DNA from: Methanoculleus sp. UBA374
GTDB lineage: Archaea > Halobacteriota > Methanomicrobia > Methanomicrobiales > Methanoculleaceae
NCBI GenBank assembly: GCA_002508705.1
Contig: DAYL01000002.1
Coordinates: 1-50,097, forward strand
DNA length: 50,097 nucleotides
Direction: 5' to 3'
Positions 7,686 to 16,015 of this stretch are shown one piece after another. Both the position numbers and the translations under genes were made by a program. Position 1 is the first letter of the stretch; each line of letters begins with the position of its first letter. The notes beneath the pieces were generated by a model. The model was not told the origin of the DNA. It searched no databases and saw only the letters and a list, made by a program, of their open reading frames with translations.

Positions 7686-7961
7686 ATGATAAAGGATAAC
7701 ACAGTATTCGTGGGAAACAAACCAGTCATGAACTATGTGCTTGCGGTAGTCACCCAGTTCAACAACGGAGCGGAGGAAGTTGCAATCAAGGCCCGGGGAA
7801 AGGCTATCTCCCGTGCAGTTGATACGGCGGAGATCGCGCTCAACCGGTTCCTGGAGAACGTGAACAAGAAAGAGATCTTTACCTCGACCGAGATGATCGA
7901 TACCGATACCGGTAAGACGAACGTATCGAGTATCGAGATTGTCCTCACTCATGCAAAGTGA
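7686..7961 (+). CDS. albA: DNA/RNA-binding chromatin protein Alba
   Basis: Small basic dimeric protein that coats DNA and RNA in archaea. The 91 residues match Alba: [20 protein letters not shown], the basic loop [17 protein letters not shown] (nucleic-acid contact) and the closing [12 protein letters not shown]. The ATG at 7686 is preceded by GAGGTGG at 7675-7681. It follows asd closely and probably ends the dap transcript, since a terminator-like hairpin lies 65 bp downstream. Confidence 0.95.
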   Translation: MIKDNTVFVGNKPVMNYVLAVVTQFNNGAEEVAIKARGKAISRAVDTAEIALNRFLENVNKKEIFTSTEMIDTDTGKTNVSSIEIVLTHAK

Positions 7962-8025
7962 GACACCCCGGGTTCACTCTTTTTGGGCAGTCCGGCCGGG
8001 GGCGCGACGGATAAAAGCGTGGTGA

Positions 8026-8049
8026 AACCGCCCTCCGGGGTGGTTTTTT
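8026..8049 (+). terminator. Hairpin plus T-run after albA
   Basis: AACCGCCC, a short loop, then GGGTGGTT followed by TTTT: an 8-bp stem with one G-T pair, then a T-tract. It is positioned to end the transcript running through dapA-albA. Confidence 0.55.
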
Positions 8050-8210
8050 CCGTCGCTTCGGCGTTCCTTGCGGTTGCGCTGGGAAGTGCCGGAACTCCTC
8101 AAAACCCGGTTTTAGAGGAGCGATTCAGCGGATAGTGTAATATCCGGTCACTCCTTGCCCCCAACCAACCATAAAGGTTTTATGACTCATACCCCTACAT
8201 TGTATACACT

Positions 8211-8654
8211 ATGAAGTGGGTGACGATCGGATTGGTGCTGACGCTGATGTCCGCTCTCGTCGCTCCTGCTGTGGCCGGGGACGATGAGCGATACAGTTAC
8301 ATTACGGTGCAGAATATCACCGTTCAACTGGAGAAAGAGGATGCCGTCGTCACCATGAACTATACGATAGACGACGGCGTCGGTATCCTTGTCCTCCTCC
8401 TCGGAAAGGACGATCTGAAACAGAAAGCGCTCGATGTGCTCAACTTCAACGACACTGAGGTTCAGCAGCTCGATCTTGATCACGCTGTGGTGCGCGTGGC
8501 CAATGTGTCAGAAGACTACGGAGATGGGTCATACTGGTTCCCGGGGCACCGGTTCGGGGTGGTTGTGCCTTCGCTCACCATCAAAGCGCCGCAGGATGTC
8601 CGGCACTATGAGCAGGTCAGCGAGATCTCCGACGGGTTCGGCTATTTTGCATGA
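8211..8654 (+). CDS. Secreted or membrane-anchored protein, function unknown
   Basis: A 147-residue protein with a clear N-terminal signal sequence (hydrophobic core about residues 4-18, likely cleavage after APAVAG). The mature part is acidic and predicted beta-rich (YSYITVQNITVQLEKEDAVVTM), with a hydrophobic GVGILVLLLG stretch near residues 57-66 and a PGHRFGVVVPSLTI segment. I recognise no family. It stands alone between two hairpins. The TATA-like TTTTATGACTC or TTGTATACAC just upstream of ATG 8211 suggests its own promoter. Confidence 0.72.
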   Translation: MKWVTIGLVLTLMSALVAPAVAGDDERYSYITVQNITVQLEKEDAVVTMNYTIDDGVGILVLLLGKDDLKQKALDVLNFNDTEVQQLDLDHAVVRVANVSEDYGDGSYWFPGHRFGVVVPSLTIKAPQDVRHYEQVSEISDGFGYFA

Positions 8655-8660
8655 GGCTAT

Positions 8661-8686
8661 GAACGGGGCCGGATAAGGCCCCGTTC
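8661..8686 (+). terminator. Perfect 10-bp hairpin after the secreted-protein gene
   Basis: GAACGGGGCC, loop GGATAA, GGCCCCGTTC: a perfect, very GC-rich stem beginning 7 bp after the stop codon at 8654. No long T-run follows, so it may be an RNA 3' end or stabiliser rather than a classical intrinsic terminator. Confidence 0.5.
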
Positions 8687-9200
8687 GTGCCCCGCCCTTG
8701 ACGATAGGATTGTTGCCCGATTAACCCTGATGAGTGCGGCCGACTTCACCGTTTGCGAACCGCTGATCCACCTCGATCGAAATTCCCCATACAATTTTCC
8801 ATGAGGTCGTCCTAAAAAGATCTCTGAACCTTCGGTACACCCCGATCGGAACACTTATATCTAAAGTTTTTACCATCTGAACCATATTCAGGCAAGGACG
8901 GTGAAACAACTTTCCATTGGGAGTCACACTTTCACGGTGCCTCCTGCTATCTTCCGCAGGAAGACAATATATCACCACTCGGGAAGGGATAGGGAGAGGG
9001 CGTCCCCCCGGCAAGGCGTTTTGGGGCAACCTCGGGAAAAGTCGGTTCCGGATTCTGACCTCATGTGTCTAACCGGTCGAAGTGTCGTACACAAGTGCTC
9101 CGGATATGGCAGAGGTTCGCGGGCCCTTCCTGGGTGGCATCTCGCGGCTCCCACCGCAGTGCTGGCACTATACCGGCCCATCAATGCCGGGTGGAGTGGT
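8687..9200. other. 514-bp gap without a recognisable protein gene
   Basis: Open frames here lack family resemblance or ribosome sites. A plus-strand TATA-like CACTTATATCTAAAG at about 8849-8863 would start transcription near 8880. Downstream are hairpin-forming stretches, e.g. GTGAAA (8901-8906) with TTTCAC (8931-8936) and CCTGC/GCAGG around 8944-8961. A non-coding RNA is possible, but I could not match it to 5S, SRP or RNase P RNA. Confidence 0.35.
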
Positions 9201-10328
9201 TCATGCTTCTCTCTTCAGCGTGACCAGTCCACGCTCGTCCACCCACCGGCCAAGGAGCGACTGGAGATAGACGCCGAGGAAGGCACAGAAGAGGCCCCCG
9301 ATTGTGGCGAAGATGATGTACTTTACGCCATCCGGGTTCGTTACGGGGAACCCGGAGATCTCGCTGCTGATCGAGAGGATATAGATGCTTGCCCCGTAGG
9401 CGATGGCCCCTATGGCGAGCACGAAGAACGGCAGGGCGATCACCCTCCGGAGCGCCTCCCGCTCGTTCAAGAAGACGTCGATGATCTTTCCCCCCGCTGC
9501 AACAAGGCCGGCGGCTGTAAACCAGGCGATGGAACCGTAGATGAACGCGAGCACCTGGAAGAAGATGCCGGAGGCGGTATAATAACTGAGGAGGCTGACG
9601 AGCCCGAGAATGACCCCGACGATACCGAGCAGTATTGCGGCGATGTAGGCGACAAAGGTGAACCTCCCGCCGTGCAGCGACGCCTGTAACGAGTTGATCA
9701 AATACCCGAAGACCTCGTCGATCCCGAAACCCTTAAAGAGCAGATACGTGCCGATGACGCCGACAACAACGATGGTTGCGCCCTCGGGGTATCCAAGCAG
9801 GTATCCCACGGCATAGAAGAGCATGACGAGGCCGAGCGGCACGAGCACGATCTTCGAGACTTTCGGGTCGTCAAGGAGGCGCTTAAGGATATAGTAGGTC
9901 CCCTCGAGGTCCGGCATCTGGTTGACCACAACTTTCCGCACACTGCTGACCGGCACCCGGGACTGGATGATCGGCAGGACATACTCATCTTCCGCGCCGT
10001 CCGTCACCAGGATGCAGTTCGTCGTGTTCGTCGCCTGCAGGATCGCATCGAGACTGGACGCTACCCGCCGGTCTCCCTCAAGCATATTCATATGATTGCC
10101 GCAGATGACGGCGACGGCAACCTCTTCTCCTTTCTCGGTGAGATGGTCATAAATTTTGATTGTCTCGAATATCGCGTTGCTGTCGGAGTCCTCAGGGTCG
10201 GCAAGGGCAAGAGCGGTCGCTGCATGGAGGCATGCTTCTCTGCCTACGATGGGACCGTCTACCTGGGCCTTGAACCCGAGATCGTCGTCACGATCAACAC
10301 AGAGGACGAGCGTCCGCTCTTTTGCCAT
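9201..10328 (-). CDS. DUF373 family integral membrane protein
   Basis: Archaeal conserved protein of unknown function. The 375 residues divide into a soluble N-terminal domain (residues 1 to ~160) beginning TLVLCVDRDDDLG, with a GREACLHAATALALADPEDSDSNA motif and a Rossmann-like alternation, and a C-terminal membrane domain with about six hydrophobic helices from IVLVPLGLVMLFYAVGYLLG onward. The DPEDSD segment and the acidic N-terminal CVDRDDD are family hallmarks. The ATG at 10328 is 58 bp after the stop of the coiled-coil gene on the same strand. An inverted repeat in that gap overlaps the likely ribosome site. Confidence 0.88.
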   Translation of the reverse strand: MAKERTLVLCVDRDDDLGFKAQVDGPIVGREACLHAATALALADPEDSDSNAIFETIKIYDHLTEKGEEVAVAVICGNHMNMLEGDRRVASSLDAILQATNTTNCILVTDGAEDEYVLPIIQSRVPVSSVRKVVVNQMPDLEGTYYILKRLLDDPKVSKIVLVPLGLVMLFYAVGYLLGYPEGATIVVVGVIGTYLLFKGFGIDEVFGYLINSLQASLHGGRFTFVAYIAAILLGIVGVILGLVSLLSYYTASGIFFQVLAFIYGSIAWFTAAGLVAAGGKIIDVFLNEREALRRVIALPFFVLAIGAIAYGASIYILSISSEISGFPVTNPDGVKYIIFATIGGLFCAFLGVYLQSLLGRWVDERGLVTLKREA

Positions 10329-10340
10329 CCACTAGAACAT

Positions 10341-10376
10341 CTCCCCCGCTCCTATTAAATAATTTGCAGCGGGGAG
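10341..10376 (-). promoter_or_regulatory. Inverted repeat around a TATA-like sequence upstream of the DUF373 gene
   Basis: On the minus strand: CTCCCCGCT, then an AT-rich TTATTTAATAGG loop, then AGCGGGGGAG. The dyad encloses a TATA-like sequence, and its downstream arm includes the purine-rich GGGGGAG that could be the ribosome site for the ATG at 10328. It could be an operator, a promoter, or a hairpin between two genes of one operon. Confidence 0.4.
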
Positions 10377-10386
10377 TAAAAAAGTA

Positions 10387-11247
10387 TTAAATAAGTTTTG
10401 CACGCTGCAGCAGGAGCAGGTCGTCGGTCGTGATCTTTTCACCATCACGGAACTGCTGGAAGACACGCTCCGCCTCTTTCCGGACGGCCTTCTGTTCCTT
10501 GGTGACTTTGGTCTTCTTGGTCTTCTTCCGCAGGCCCGAGATCACCTTGTCGTAGTCCCGAAGTTCTTTCTGGCAGGCAATGAACTGCCTGTGCTCCTCG
10601 TCCGCTGCCTCCTGGGCTTCAACGAACTTCTGATGGGCCGCATCCGCTTCTTCTCGGGACTTGTCGGCTTTCCGGTAGGACTCCACCATCAGGTCATGAT
10701 GCTGCTGTGCGGCCTCGGCCTTCTCCGTGACCTCTTTGTGGATCTCCGAGGCCAATCTGCGAAACTCCCGGGCATCGGTGAGTTTCGTCCGCATCTCCTT
10801 GTTCTGCTCAAATTCAGCTTCCTGGTCCTTCGCCGCCGTCTTCAGCTGCTTGATCTTCTCGATCAGTTCACGCTCTTTATCGGTGCTGTAGACCTCGGTC
10901 TGCTGCTTGAATTCCAGGAGTTCGATCTGCTTCTGCAGTTCCCTGATGCCCCGGTTCCGGAGATTGCCGTGTTCTTTCTTAAAGGACTCGATCTCCTCGA
11001 AAAGCGCGTTGGCCTTGTCGTTGTACTCGTTCCTCTGGTCCTTCAGCGCCTGAACTTCCTCGTTGATTTTGTCCCGCTGCTCCTTGTGCTGCTGCGCCTC
11101 CTCAACGAATTCGCGGGTCTGCGTGTTTAACGCGTTGCGCTCACGGGCGTTTTTGCTGGCAAGGGCATTCAACTCATTACGCCGATCTTTGTGCTGTTCA
11201 GACTCCGCAAGGACTTTTTTTCTCTTCTCAATCAGATCGTTCAGCAT
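10387..11247 (-). CDS. Long coiled-coil protein (COG1340-like)
   Basis: A 286-residue, highly charged protein that is almost entirely predicted coiled coil: repeats such as HKDRRNELNALASKNARERN, HKEQRDKINEEVQALKDQRNE and EKIKQLKTAAKDQEAEFEQN. A basic segment, GLRKKTKKTKVTKEQKAVRKE, precedes a short C-terminal KITTDDLLLLQRAKLI. This layout matches an archaeal coiled-coil family (COG1340), some of which are called phosphoserine-phosphatase-like; I see no phosphatase motif. The ATG at 11247 is preferred over an in-frame TTG at 11277. Its position before the DUF373 gene suggests an operon. Confidence 0.78.
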   Translation of the reverse strand: MLNDLIEKRKKVLAESEQHKDRRNELNALASKNARERNALNTQTREFVEEAQQHKEQRDKINEEVQALKDQRNEYNDKANALFEEIESFKKEHGNLRNRGIRELQKQIELLEFKQQTEVYSTDKERELIEKIKQLKTAAKDQEAEFEQNKEMRTKLTDAREFRRLASEIHKEVTEKAEAAQQHHDLMVESYRKADKSREEADAAHQKFVEAQEAADEEHRQFIACQKELRDYDKVISGLRKKTKKTKVTKEQKAVRKEAERVFQQFRDGEKITTDDLLLLQRAKLI

Positions 11248-11602
11248 TCTCAACCAATCCTCGACATTCGGTACCAATCCTATATTCCCGCCAGCGGGAC
11301 CGCTCCCGTGCGCTGCAGGTATACCGGAGGCTCATGTAAGCGGCTACACCACAAGAAAAGACGTTTCCCGGCTCGTAATCGAGACCGTCGTTCATCTGTC
11401 TGCTCATGTGTTCAACCCCGATACCTGGCAATCGCAGAGGCCCACAGGTTCTGCGCTCTGCACAATACACCCGTGCTGGAGGGATTATACAAGAACGTCT
11501 ATAATTCAAACGTCATCTCTACTATTAAGTATTTCGTAGATGGACCGGAGGGCATACCGCCGACCGGTTCCAGCCAGAAAGATATGAGAAGAGAGGATGG
11601 GA
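11248..11602. other. 355-bp intergenic region between ftsZ and the coiled-coil gene
   Basis: No supported gene. On the minus strand a TATA-like GGGAATATAGG near 11278-11288 could start the coiled-coil transcript with a very short leader. Further upstream, AT-rich candidates (AAATACTTAATAG near 11522-11534) would give a leader of about 250 nt. ftsZ ends at the right side with a pyrimidine-rich minus-strand stretch. Confidence 0.35.
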
Positions 11603-12727
11603 TTAGAGGAAGTCAATGAGATGCCCACTCTGCGCGTCCCCCGCCACGCGCTTGCCGATGGGTGCGCTGGACCGCTGCGCTGTCGGTTCGTAGACGCGCT
11701 GGCTCCCGAGGATCTGTGCACTCTTAACGCCGGTCATGACCGCCATGACGCGAACTTTCCCCTCATAATCGCTGTTCACCCGCGCTCCCCAGATGACGTC
11801 CGCGTGGGGATCGAGTTCATAGGTCAGGGAACTTGCGATCTCCTCGGCGTCCTGGAGGGTCAGGTCGTTGCCGCCCGTGATGTGGATGAGGCTCCCGGTT
11901 GCTCCCCGGTAGTCGATATCCAGCAGGGGGTGGTTCAGGCACTCATGGACGACGCTTTCGGCCTTGTTCTGCTGCTTGCTCTCTCCGACGAGCATCACGG
12001 CGACGCCACCCTTGCTCATGATAGCACGCACGTCCGCGTAGTCGATGTTAATGAGCGATGGTTCGGTGATTGTCTCGCTGATGCCCTTGACCGTCTCCGC
12101 AATGAGCTGGTCCATGACCGAGAACGCCTGACCGAGCGGCAGGTTCGGCACGTATTTGATGAGGCGGTTGTTGTCGAGCACAATCACCGAGTCGGCGGAA
12201 GCCGAGAGAGCTTCCAGTCCCTCTTCCGCACGGAGAAGACGGGCTTTCTCGACCTGGAAGGGGTAACTGACCATGCCGACGACGATTGCTCCCTGATCTT
12301 TTGCAATCTGTGCGACAACCGGGGCTGTTCCCGTACCGGTGCCTCCACCCATGCCGGCAGTGATGAAAACCAGGTCCGCGTCGCTGAGCAGGCCCTCGAG
12401 CGTCGGTCGGGCCATCTCGGCTGCGCGTTTGCCGACATCCGGGAAACCGCCGGCTCCAAGGCCTTTGGTGAGCGATTTGCCGACAAGCACCCTCTTATCA
12501 GCCTGGATCATGTCCAGGTGCTGCTTGTCCGTGTTGATCGCGATCGTCTCTGCACCATTGACCTGCATGTGGTACAGGCGGTTAATCGTGTTGTTGCCTG
12601 CACCGCCGCATCCTACGATGACGATACGCGGCTGACCGAGGATGTCGTCTTCATCCTCGATCGCGTCTGCCTTCTGATACCTATCGCGTTCTGCATGTTT
12701 CAATGCCTCGTTGATGATCGTCTGCAT
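11603..12727 (-). CDS. ftsZ: Cell-division tubulin homologue FtsZ
   Basis: GTP-dependent ring-forming division protein. The 374-residue product has the GTP-binding [18 protein letters not shown], the tubulin signature [13 protein letters not shown], the synergy-loop region [11 protein letters not shown] and the C-terminal domain. It ends SGHLIDFL, a possible short partner-binding tail. Two adjacent ATGs exist (12730, 12727); GGAGG at 12734-12738 is better spaced for the second. The cdrS-like gene stops within that ribosome site, so translation is coupled. A longer N-terminal extension to 12787 would run through cdrS and is unlikely. Confidence 0.96.
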   Translation of the reverse strand: MQTIINEALKHAERDRYQKADAIEDEDDILGQPRIVIVGCGGAGNNTINRLYHMQVNGAETIAINTDKQHLDMIQADKRVLVGKSLTKGLGAGGFPDVGKRAAEMARPTLEGLLSDADLVFITAGMGGGTGTGTAPVVAQIAKDQGAIVVGMVSYPFQVEKARLLRAEEGLEALSASADSVIVLDNNRLIKYVPNLPLGQAFSVMDQLIAETVKGISETITEPSLINIDYADVRAIMSKGGVAVMLVGESKQQNKAESVVHECLNHPLLDIDYRGATGSLIHITGGNDLTLQDAEEIASSLTYELDPHADVIWGARVNSDYEGKVRVMAVMTGVKSAQILGSQRVYEPTAQRSSAPIGKRVAGDAQSGHLIDFL

Positions 12728-12737
12728 CATATACCTC

Positions 12738-12917
12738 CTAAACTTGGAATGAAATCTGGTCGGCCTCGTGTAGAACACGGTTTCCATGCCTTTCTAGAAG
12801 TGCTCTGACGGAATAGCGCACGGCCTCCGATACCGTGGGGAATTCGCCAGCCTCCACCAACTTCTCGAGCATCTCAACCTGCTGCCGGGGCAATCTGATT
12901 GTTATCCGATCCATCAT
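12738..12917 (-). CDS. cdrS: CdrS-like ribbon-helix-helix regulator upstream of ftsZ
   Basis: A 59-residue CopG/ribbon-helix-helix DNA-binding protein: N-terminal beta strand [11 protein letters not shown], then two helices [13 protein letters not shown] and [16 protein letters not shown]. In haloarchaea the homologue CdrS is a transcription factor tied to ftsZ and division-gene expression, and its co-location with ftsZ here supports the same assignment. The stop TAG overlaps the ftsZ ribosome site. Start choice is uncertain: ATGs at 12917 and 12914 and a GTG at 12926 are all in frame. Three related repeats lie just upstream and may be its own operator. Confidence 0.85.
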   Translation of the reverse strand: MMDRITIRLPRQQVEMLEKLVEAGEFPTVSEAVRYSVRALLERHGNRVLHEADQISFQV

Positions 12918-12931
12918 CTCAATCACTTATA

Positions 12932-13001
12932 TCTGACATTTAGCAGCCAAGGGTCTGCCATTTGTCAGACAATCGTAATCTCCTCGTCTGACTTCATCAG
13001 A
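12932..13001. promoter_or_regulatory. Phased repeats upstream of cdrS-ftsZ (candidate operator)
   Basis: Three related 10-bp words on the plus strand: TCTGACATTT at 12932, TCTGCCATTT at 12954 and TCTGACTTCA at 12987. An inverted GTCAGAC lies at 12964-12970 and a further inverted TCAGA at 12997-13001. Start-to-start spacings are 22 and 33 bp, i.e. two and three helical turns. A minus-strand TATA-like TTTTTATACTAT lies beyond, near 13023-13034. The array sits between that box and the cdrS start. Binding by CdrS itself is inference. Confidence 0.5.
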
Positions 13002-13114
13002 TAAGCCATAATAATCACCGGATAGTATAAAAAACTTATGAAATGAATCTGAGTCCGACATAACGGTTTTATGAATAGCGACCGACAACGTACCTTCACA
13101 GGATTGCCAGAAAT

Positions 13115-14113
13115 ATGAGAGAGAACCTTCCCGAAAGGGTGGAACACGGCGGACGGGTGCGGTGGTATCGCACCCGGGAGCAGGGCGAGCTGCTTGATTT
13201 CAGCGCTAACATAAACCCCTACCCACCGGAAATTCCCTGGACGCCGGACCCTTCGGCGTTGAAAGATTACCCGGACGACCGATATGAGACACTTAAAGAG
13301 GTGATAGGGCGGACATTCGGGCGCGATGCGGCGGAGGTTGCTGTTGGCAACGGGTCCGTCGAGTTGATCCGCGCGTTCTGTTCTGCCGTGCTCGGGGCAG
13401 GGGATGCTGCCTGTATCAGGCCCCCGACGTTTGCCGAGTATGAGATGGCGGTAAGGCTTGCCGGCGCCCGATGCACCGTCGATGACGGCGCGGCTGCTGT
13501 TTGGTTCCTCTGCAATCCGAACAACCCGACAGGCACGCTTTACTCCCGCCCGGAGGTCCTGCAGCTGCTTGACGAGACCGCCGGGCAGGGAGCGCGCCTC
13601 TTCCTCGACGAAGCGTTCATCGAACTTGCCGACCCCCGCCAGAGTTTTGTCGGCGTCTCTCACGAGAACCTCTTTGTCCTGCGCTCCCTGACGAAGAGCT
13701 TCGCCGTGCCGGGCATCAGGTTCGGGTACGGGTTCGGCACGCCTGAACTCATTGAGAGGGTGGAGACGGCGCGCCTCCCCTGGACGGTGAACGCGTTCGC
13801 CGAATCCTTTGCGATCGAGGCCTTCCGGCACTATGACAGGCTTGATGAGTCGCGGGCGCGGGTCGCCCGGGAACGGGGATGGCTCTCCGACCGTCTGGAC
13901 AGCCTCGGCCTTACGTATGAGCCCCCGTCTGCGAACTACATCCTCATAGAAGCCCCGATGGAGGTGTCGGTGCTGACCGGGCGGCTCCTCTCCCGCGGCA
14001 TCTTGGTCAGAGACTGTCGTTCGTTCGGGCTTCCCCGTCACATCCGCGTGGCCGTACGGACCCGGGAGGAGAACATGCAACTTGTCGAGGCGCTCGAAGC
14101 ATGCTTGCCCTGA
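13115..14113 (+). CDS. cobD: PLP-dependent aminotransferase, CobD-like threonine-phosphate decarboxylase
   Basis: Class I/II fold PLP enzyme of 332 residues. It shows the histidinol-phosphate aminotransferase/CobD pattern: LLDFSANINPYPPEIP, YPDDRYETLKE, FLCNPNNPTGTLYSRPE, the aspartate in LFLDEAFIELAD and the PLP lysine in LRSLTKSFAVPGIRFGYG. Pairing with cobY, whose ATG overlaps its last 13 bp, favours the CobD role, making the (R)-1-aminopropan-2-ol phosphate arm of cobamides from threonine phosphate, over histidine synthesis. The start at ATG 13115 has no obvious ribosome site. It is divergent from cdrS-ftsZ. Confidence 0.82.
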   Translation: MRENLPERVEHGGRVRWYRTREQGELLDFSANINPYPPEIPWTPDPSALKDYPDDRYETLKEVIGRTFGRDAAEVAVGNGSVELIRAFCSAVLGAGDAACIRPPTFAEYEMAVRLAGARCTVDDGAAAVWFLCNPNNPTGTLYSRPEVLQLLDETAGQGARLFLDEAFIELADPRQSFVGVSHENLFVLRSLTKSFAVPGIRFGYGFGTPELIERVETARLPWTVNAFAESFAIEAFRHYDRLDESRARVARERGWLSDRLDSLGLTYEPPSANYILIEAPMEVSVLTGRLLSRGILVRDCRSFGLPRHIRVAVRTREENMQLVEALEACLP

Positions 14114-14715
14114 TCATGGCGGGGGGAGAGGGCTCCCGGCTCCAGATGGGCGAGAAACCGCTCGTCACCGTCTGTGAAAGACCGATGCTCGCCTACGTCA
14201 TCGACGCCTTTTCGTCCGCCGGGCACGAGGTGGTCGTGATCGCCTCACACAAAACACCCTTTACCAAAAACTGGTGCCGGGCACAGGGGGTCACGCTCTA
14301 CGAAGCCGAAGGGGTCGGCTACGTTGAGGATATCCGTGCGGCGGTGGAGGACCTCGGGGAAGAAGGAACACCTGTCTTCACCTGCGTATCCGACCTCCCC
14401 TGCCTTGCGCCAGAGATCATTGCAGGCGTCGAGGACGCCTGGCGCCGGGCGGGAACCCCGGCCTGCTCCACATGGGTGCCCCGCGCCCTCTGCGAAGAGC
14501 ACGGTTGCCGCACACAATACACGGAGACAATCGACGGCATAGCGGCCTGTCCTGCCGGGATCAACATCCTGACGGCAGGCGGTCTCGACGCCCCGGAGGA
14601 GGAACTGCGCCTCCTCCTCTCGGATCGACGGCTCGTCTTCAACATCAACACGCGCGAAGAACTGGCACTGGTACAGGATTACCTCTGTCGGAAGCGGCTG
14701 CCCTGGCCTCCATGA
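14101..14715 (+). CDS. cobY: Adenosylcobinamide-phosphate guanylyltransferase CobY
   Basis: Archaeal enzyme transferring GMP to adenosylcobinamide phosphate, replacing bacterial CobU. The 204 residues carry a nucleotidyltransferase N-terminus LIMAGGEGSRLQMGEKPLV, ending in the lysine typical of MobA/CobY-type enzymes, then FTCVSDLPCLAPEII with the metal-binding aspartate, and near the C-terminus AGINIL and FNINTREEL. The ATG at 14101 overlaps the cobD-like gene, so the two are co-translated for cobamide assembly. A MobA-type function is possible, but the C-terminal half matches CobY. Confidence 0.87.
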   Translation: MLALIMAGGEGSRLQMGEKPLVTVCERPMLAYVIDAFSSAGHEVVVIASHKTPFTKNWCRAQGVTLYEAEGVGYVEDIRAAVEDLGEEGTPVFTCVSDLPCLAPEIIAGVEDAWRRAGTPACSTWVPRALCEEHGCRTQYTETIDGIAACPAGINILTAGGLDAPEEELRLLLSDRRLVFNINTREELALVQDYLCRKRLPWPP

Positions 14716-14782
14716 GGCCACCCACCTTCACCGTCAATTCTCGGGAGAAACTGTATTATCGGACTATCACCGATCTCTATAT

Positions 14783-16015
14783 ATGGAATTCTGCCGGGAA
14801 ATCGAACTTGAAGGTCATATTATCGATTCAGGCATTATGACCCTGGTGTTCGATAAGATCATGGATATGGGTGGGGAATTTGAGATCCTCACATTTAATG
14901 TCGGGAAGCTGAAGACGGACACCAGTTACGCGCGGCTGCGCGTGGCCGCACCCACCGACCAGCAACTCGACGCCATCCTCTCCGAGCTGCATCGGCTCGG
15001 CGCGCGCACCCCCGAGATCAGCGACGTCACCCTCATACCGGCAGAGGGCGACCGGATCCTTCCGAAAGGGTTCTACTCAACCACCAACCACCCTACTTTC
15101 GTCAAATACCGAAATGAGTGGCTGCCCGTCGAGCATATCGAGATGGATTGCCATATTGTCGTCGACGAGAAAGAAAAACGAGCGTACTGCATCCCGATCT
15201 CAAAGATCAAGGCCGGCGATGCCGTTGTTGTCAGCGAGAACGGGGTCAGGGTGATCTTTCCGGAGCGGCCGAGGAAAGCCAGCGCGTTTGAGTTCATGCA
15301 CGGGACCGTCTCGTCGGAGCGGCCGAGCGAGGCGCTCATCGCAAGGATCGCCCACGAAATCCTCGAGATGAAGAAAAAAGGAGAGAAGATCGCGCTCGTC
15401 GGCGGCCCGGCCATTGTCCACACGGGAGCGGCAGGGGCCCTTGCGAGGATGATTCGCGAGGGTTACATCGACGTTCTCTTTGCGGGGAATGCGCTCGCCA
15501 CCCACGATATCGAGTCGAACCTCTTCGGGACATCGCTCGGAATGGACATCAAGACGGGTAAGCTCATCACCGGCGGGCATAAGCACCATATTTACGCCAT
15601 CAGCGAGATCATGCGTGCCGGGTCCATCAAGAATGCGGTCGATCAGGGGGTCGTCACCGGGGGGATTATGTATGAGTGTGTGAAGAAGGGCATTCCGTTT
15701 GTGCTTGCCGGGTCCATCCGTGACGACGGACCGCTCCCCGACGTGATCCCGAACGTCGTGGAGGCACAGGACGCCATGCGCCGCAATCTCCAGGGCGTCG
15801 GGATGGTGCTGATGGTCGCGACGCTCCTCCACTCGATCGCCGTCGGGAACTGCCTCCCGTCATACGTCAAGACCGTCTGCGTCGATATCAACCCCGCATC
15901 GGTGACAAAACTTATGGACCGGGGCACGACGCAGGCGATCGGCGTCGTGAGCGATGCAGGGACGTTCCTCCCGCTGCTCGCAAAACAGCTCGTGGAACAG
16001 AAAAAAGAGTGTTAA
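14783..16015 (+). CDS. Archaeal ornithine cyclodeaminase (TIGR00300 / ArgZ-AgrE C-terminal type)
   Basis: A 410-residue protein of the TIGR00300 (LOR/SDH-like) family. Members in methanococci and the C-terminal part of cyanobacterial AgrE/ArgZ convert ornithine to proline and ammonia using bound NAD. It begins REIELEGHIIDSGIM, with GFYSTTNHPTFVKY, VGGPAIVHTGAAGALARMI (dinucleotide region), TGGHKHHIYAISEI, LAGSIRDDGPLPDV and the cofactor-proximal VCVDINPASVTKL. The ATG at 14783 is supported by conserved sequence right after it. It may be the proline route for this organism. Its TAA overlaps the RaSEA stop on the other strand. Confidence 0.85.
   Translation: MEFCREIELEGHIIDSGIMTLVFDKIMDMGGEFEILTFNVGKLKTDTSYARLRVAAPTDQQLDAILSELHRLGARTPEISDVTLIPAEGDRILPKGFYSTTNHPTFVKYRNEWLPVEHIEMDCHIVVDEKEKRAYCIPISKIKAGDAVVVSENGVRVIFPERPRKASAFEFMHGTVSSERPSEALIARIAHEILEMKKKGEKIALVGGPAIVHTGAAGALARMIREGYIDVLFAGNALATHDIESNLFGTSLGMDIKTGKLITGGHKHHIYAISEIMRAGSIKNAVDQGVVTGGIMYECVKKGIPFVLAGSIRDDGPLPDVIPNVVEAQDAMRRNLQGVGMVLMVATLLHSIAVGNCLPSYVKTVCVDINPASVTKLMDRGTTQAIGVVSDAGTFLPLLAKQLVEQKKEC

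Noticed and set aside
9030..9190. 5S, SRP or RNase P RNA in the gap before the DUF373 gene
   Set aside because: Some GC-rich complementary stretches are present, but I could not find the conserved core sequences of any of these RNAs on either strand.
8901..9689. A plus-strand frame of 262 codons in the gap and across the DUF373 gene
   Set aside because: Most of it is antisense to DUF373. The part in the gap has no ribosome site or recognisable sequence.
13115..14113. HisC (histidine synthesis) as the main role of the aminotransferase
   Set aside because: The motifs fit both HisC and CobD, but overlap with cobY makes the cobamide role more likely. HisC activity cannot be excluded.
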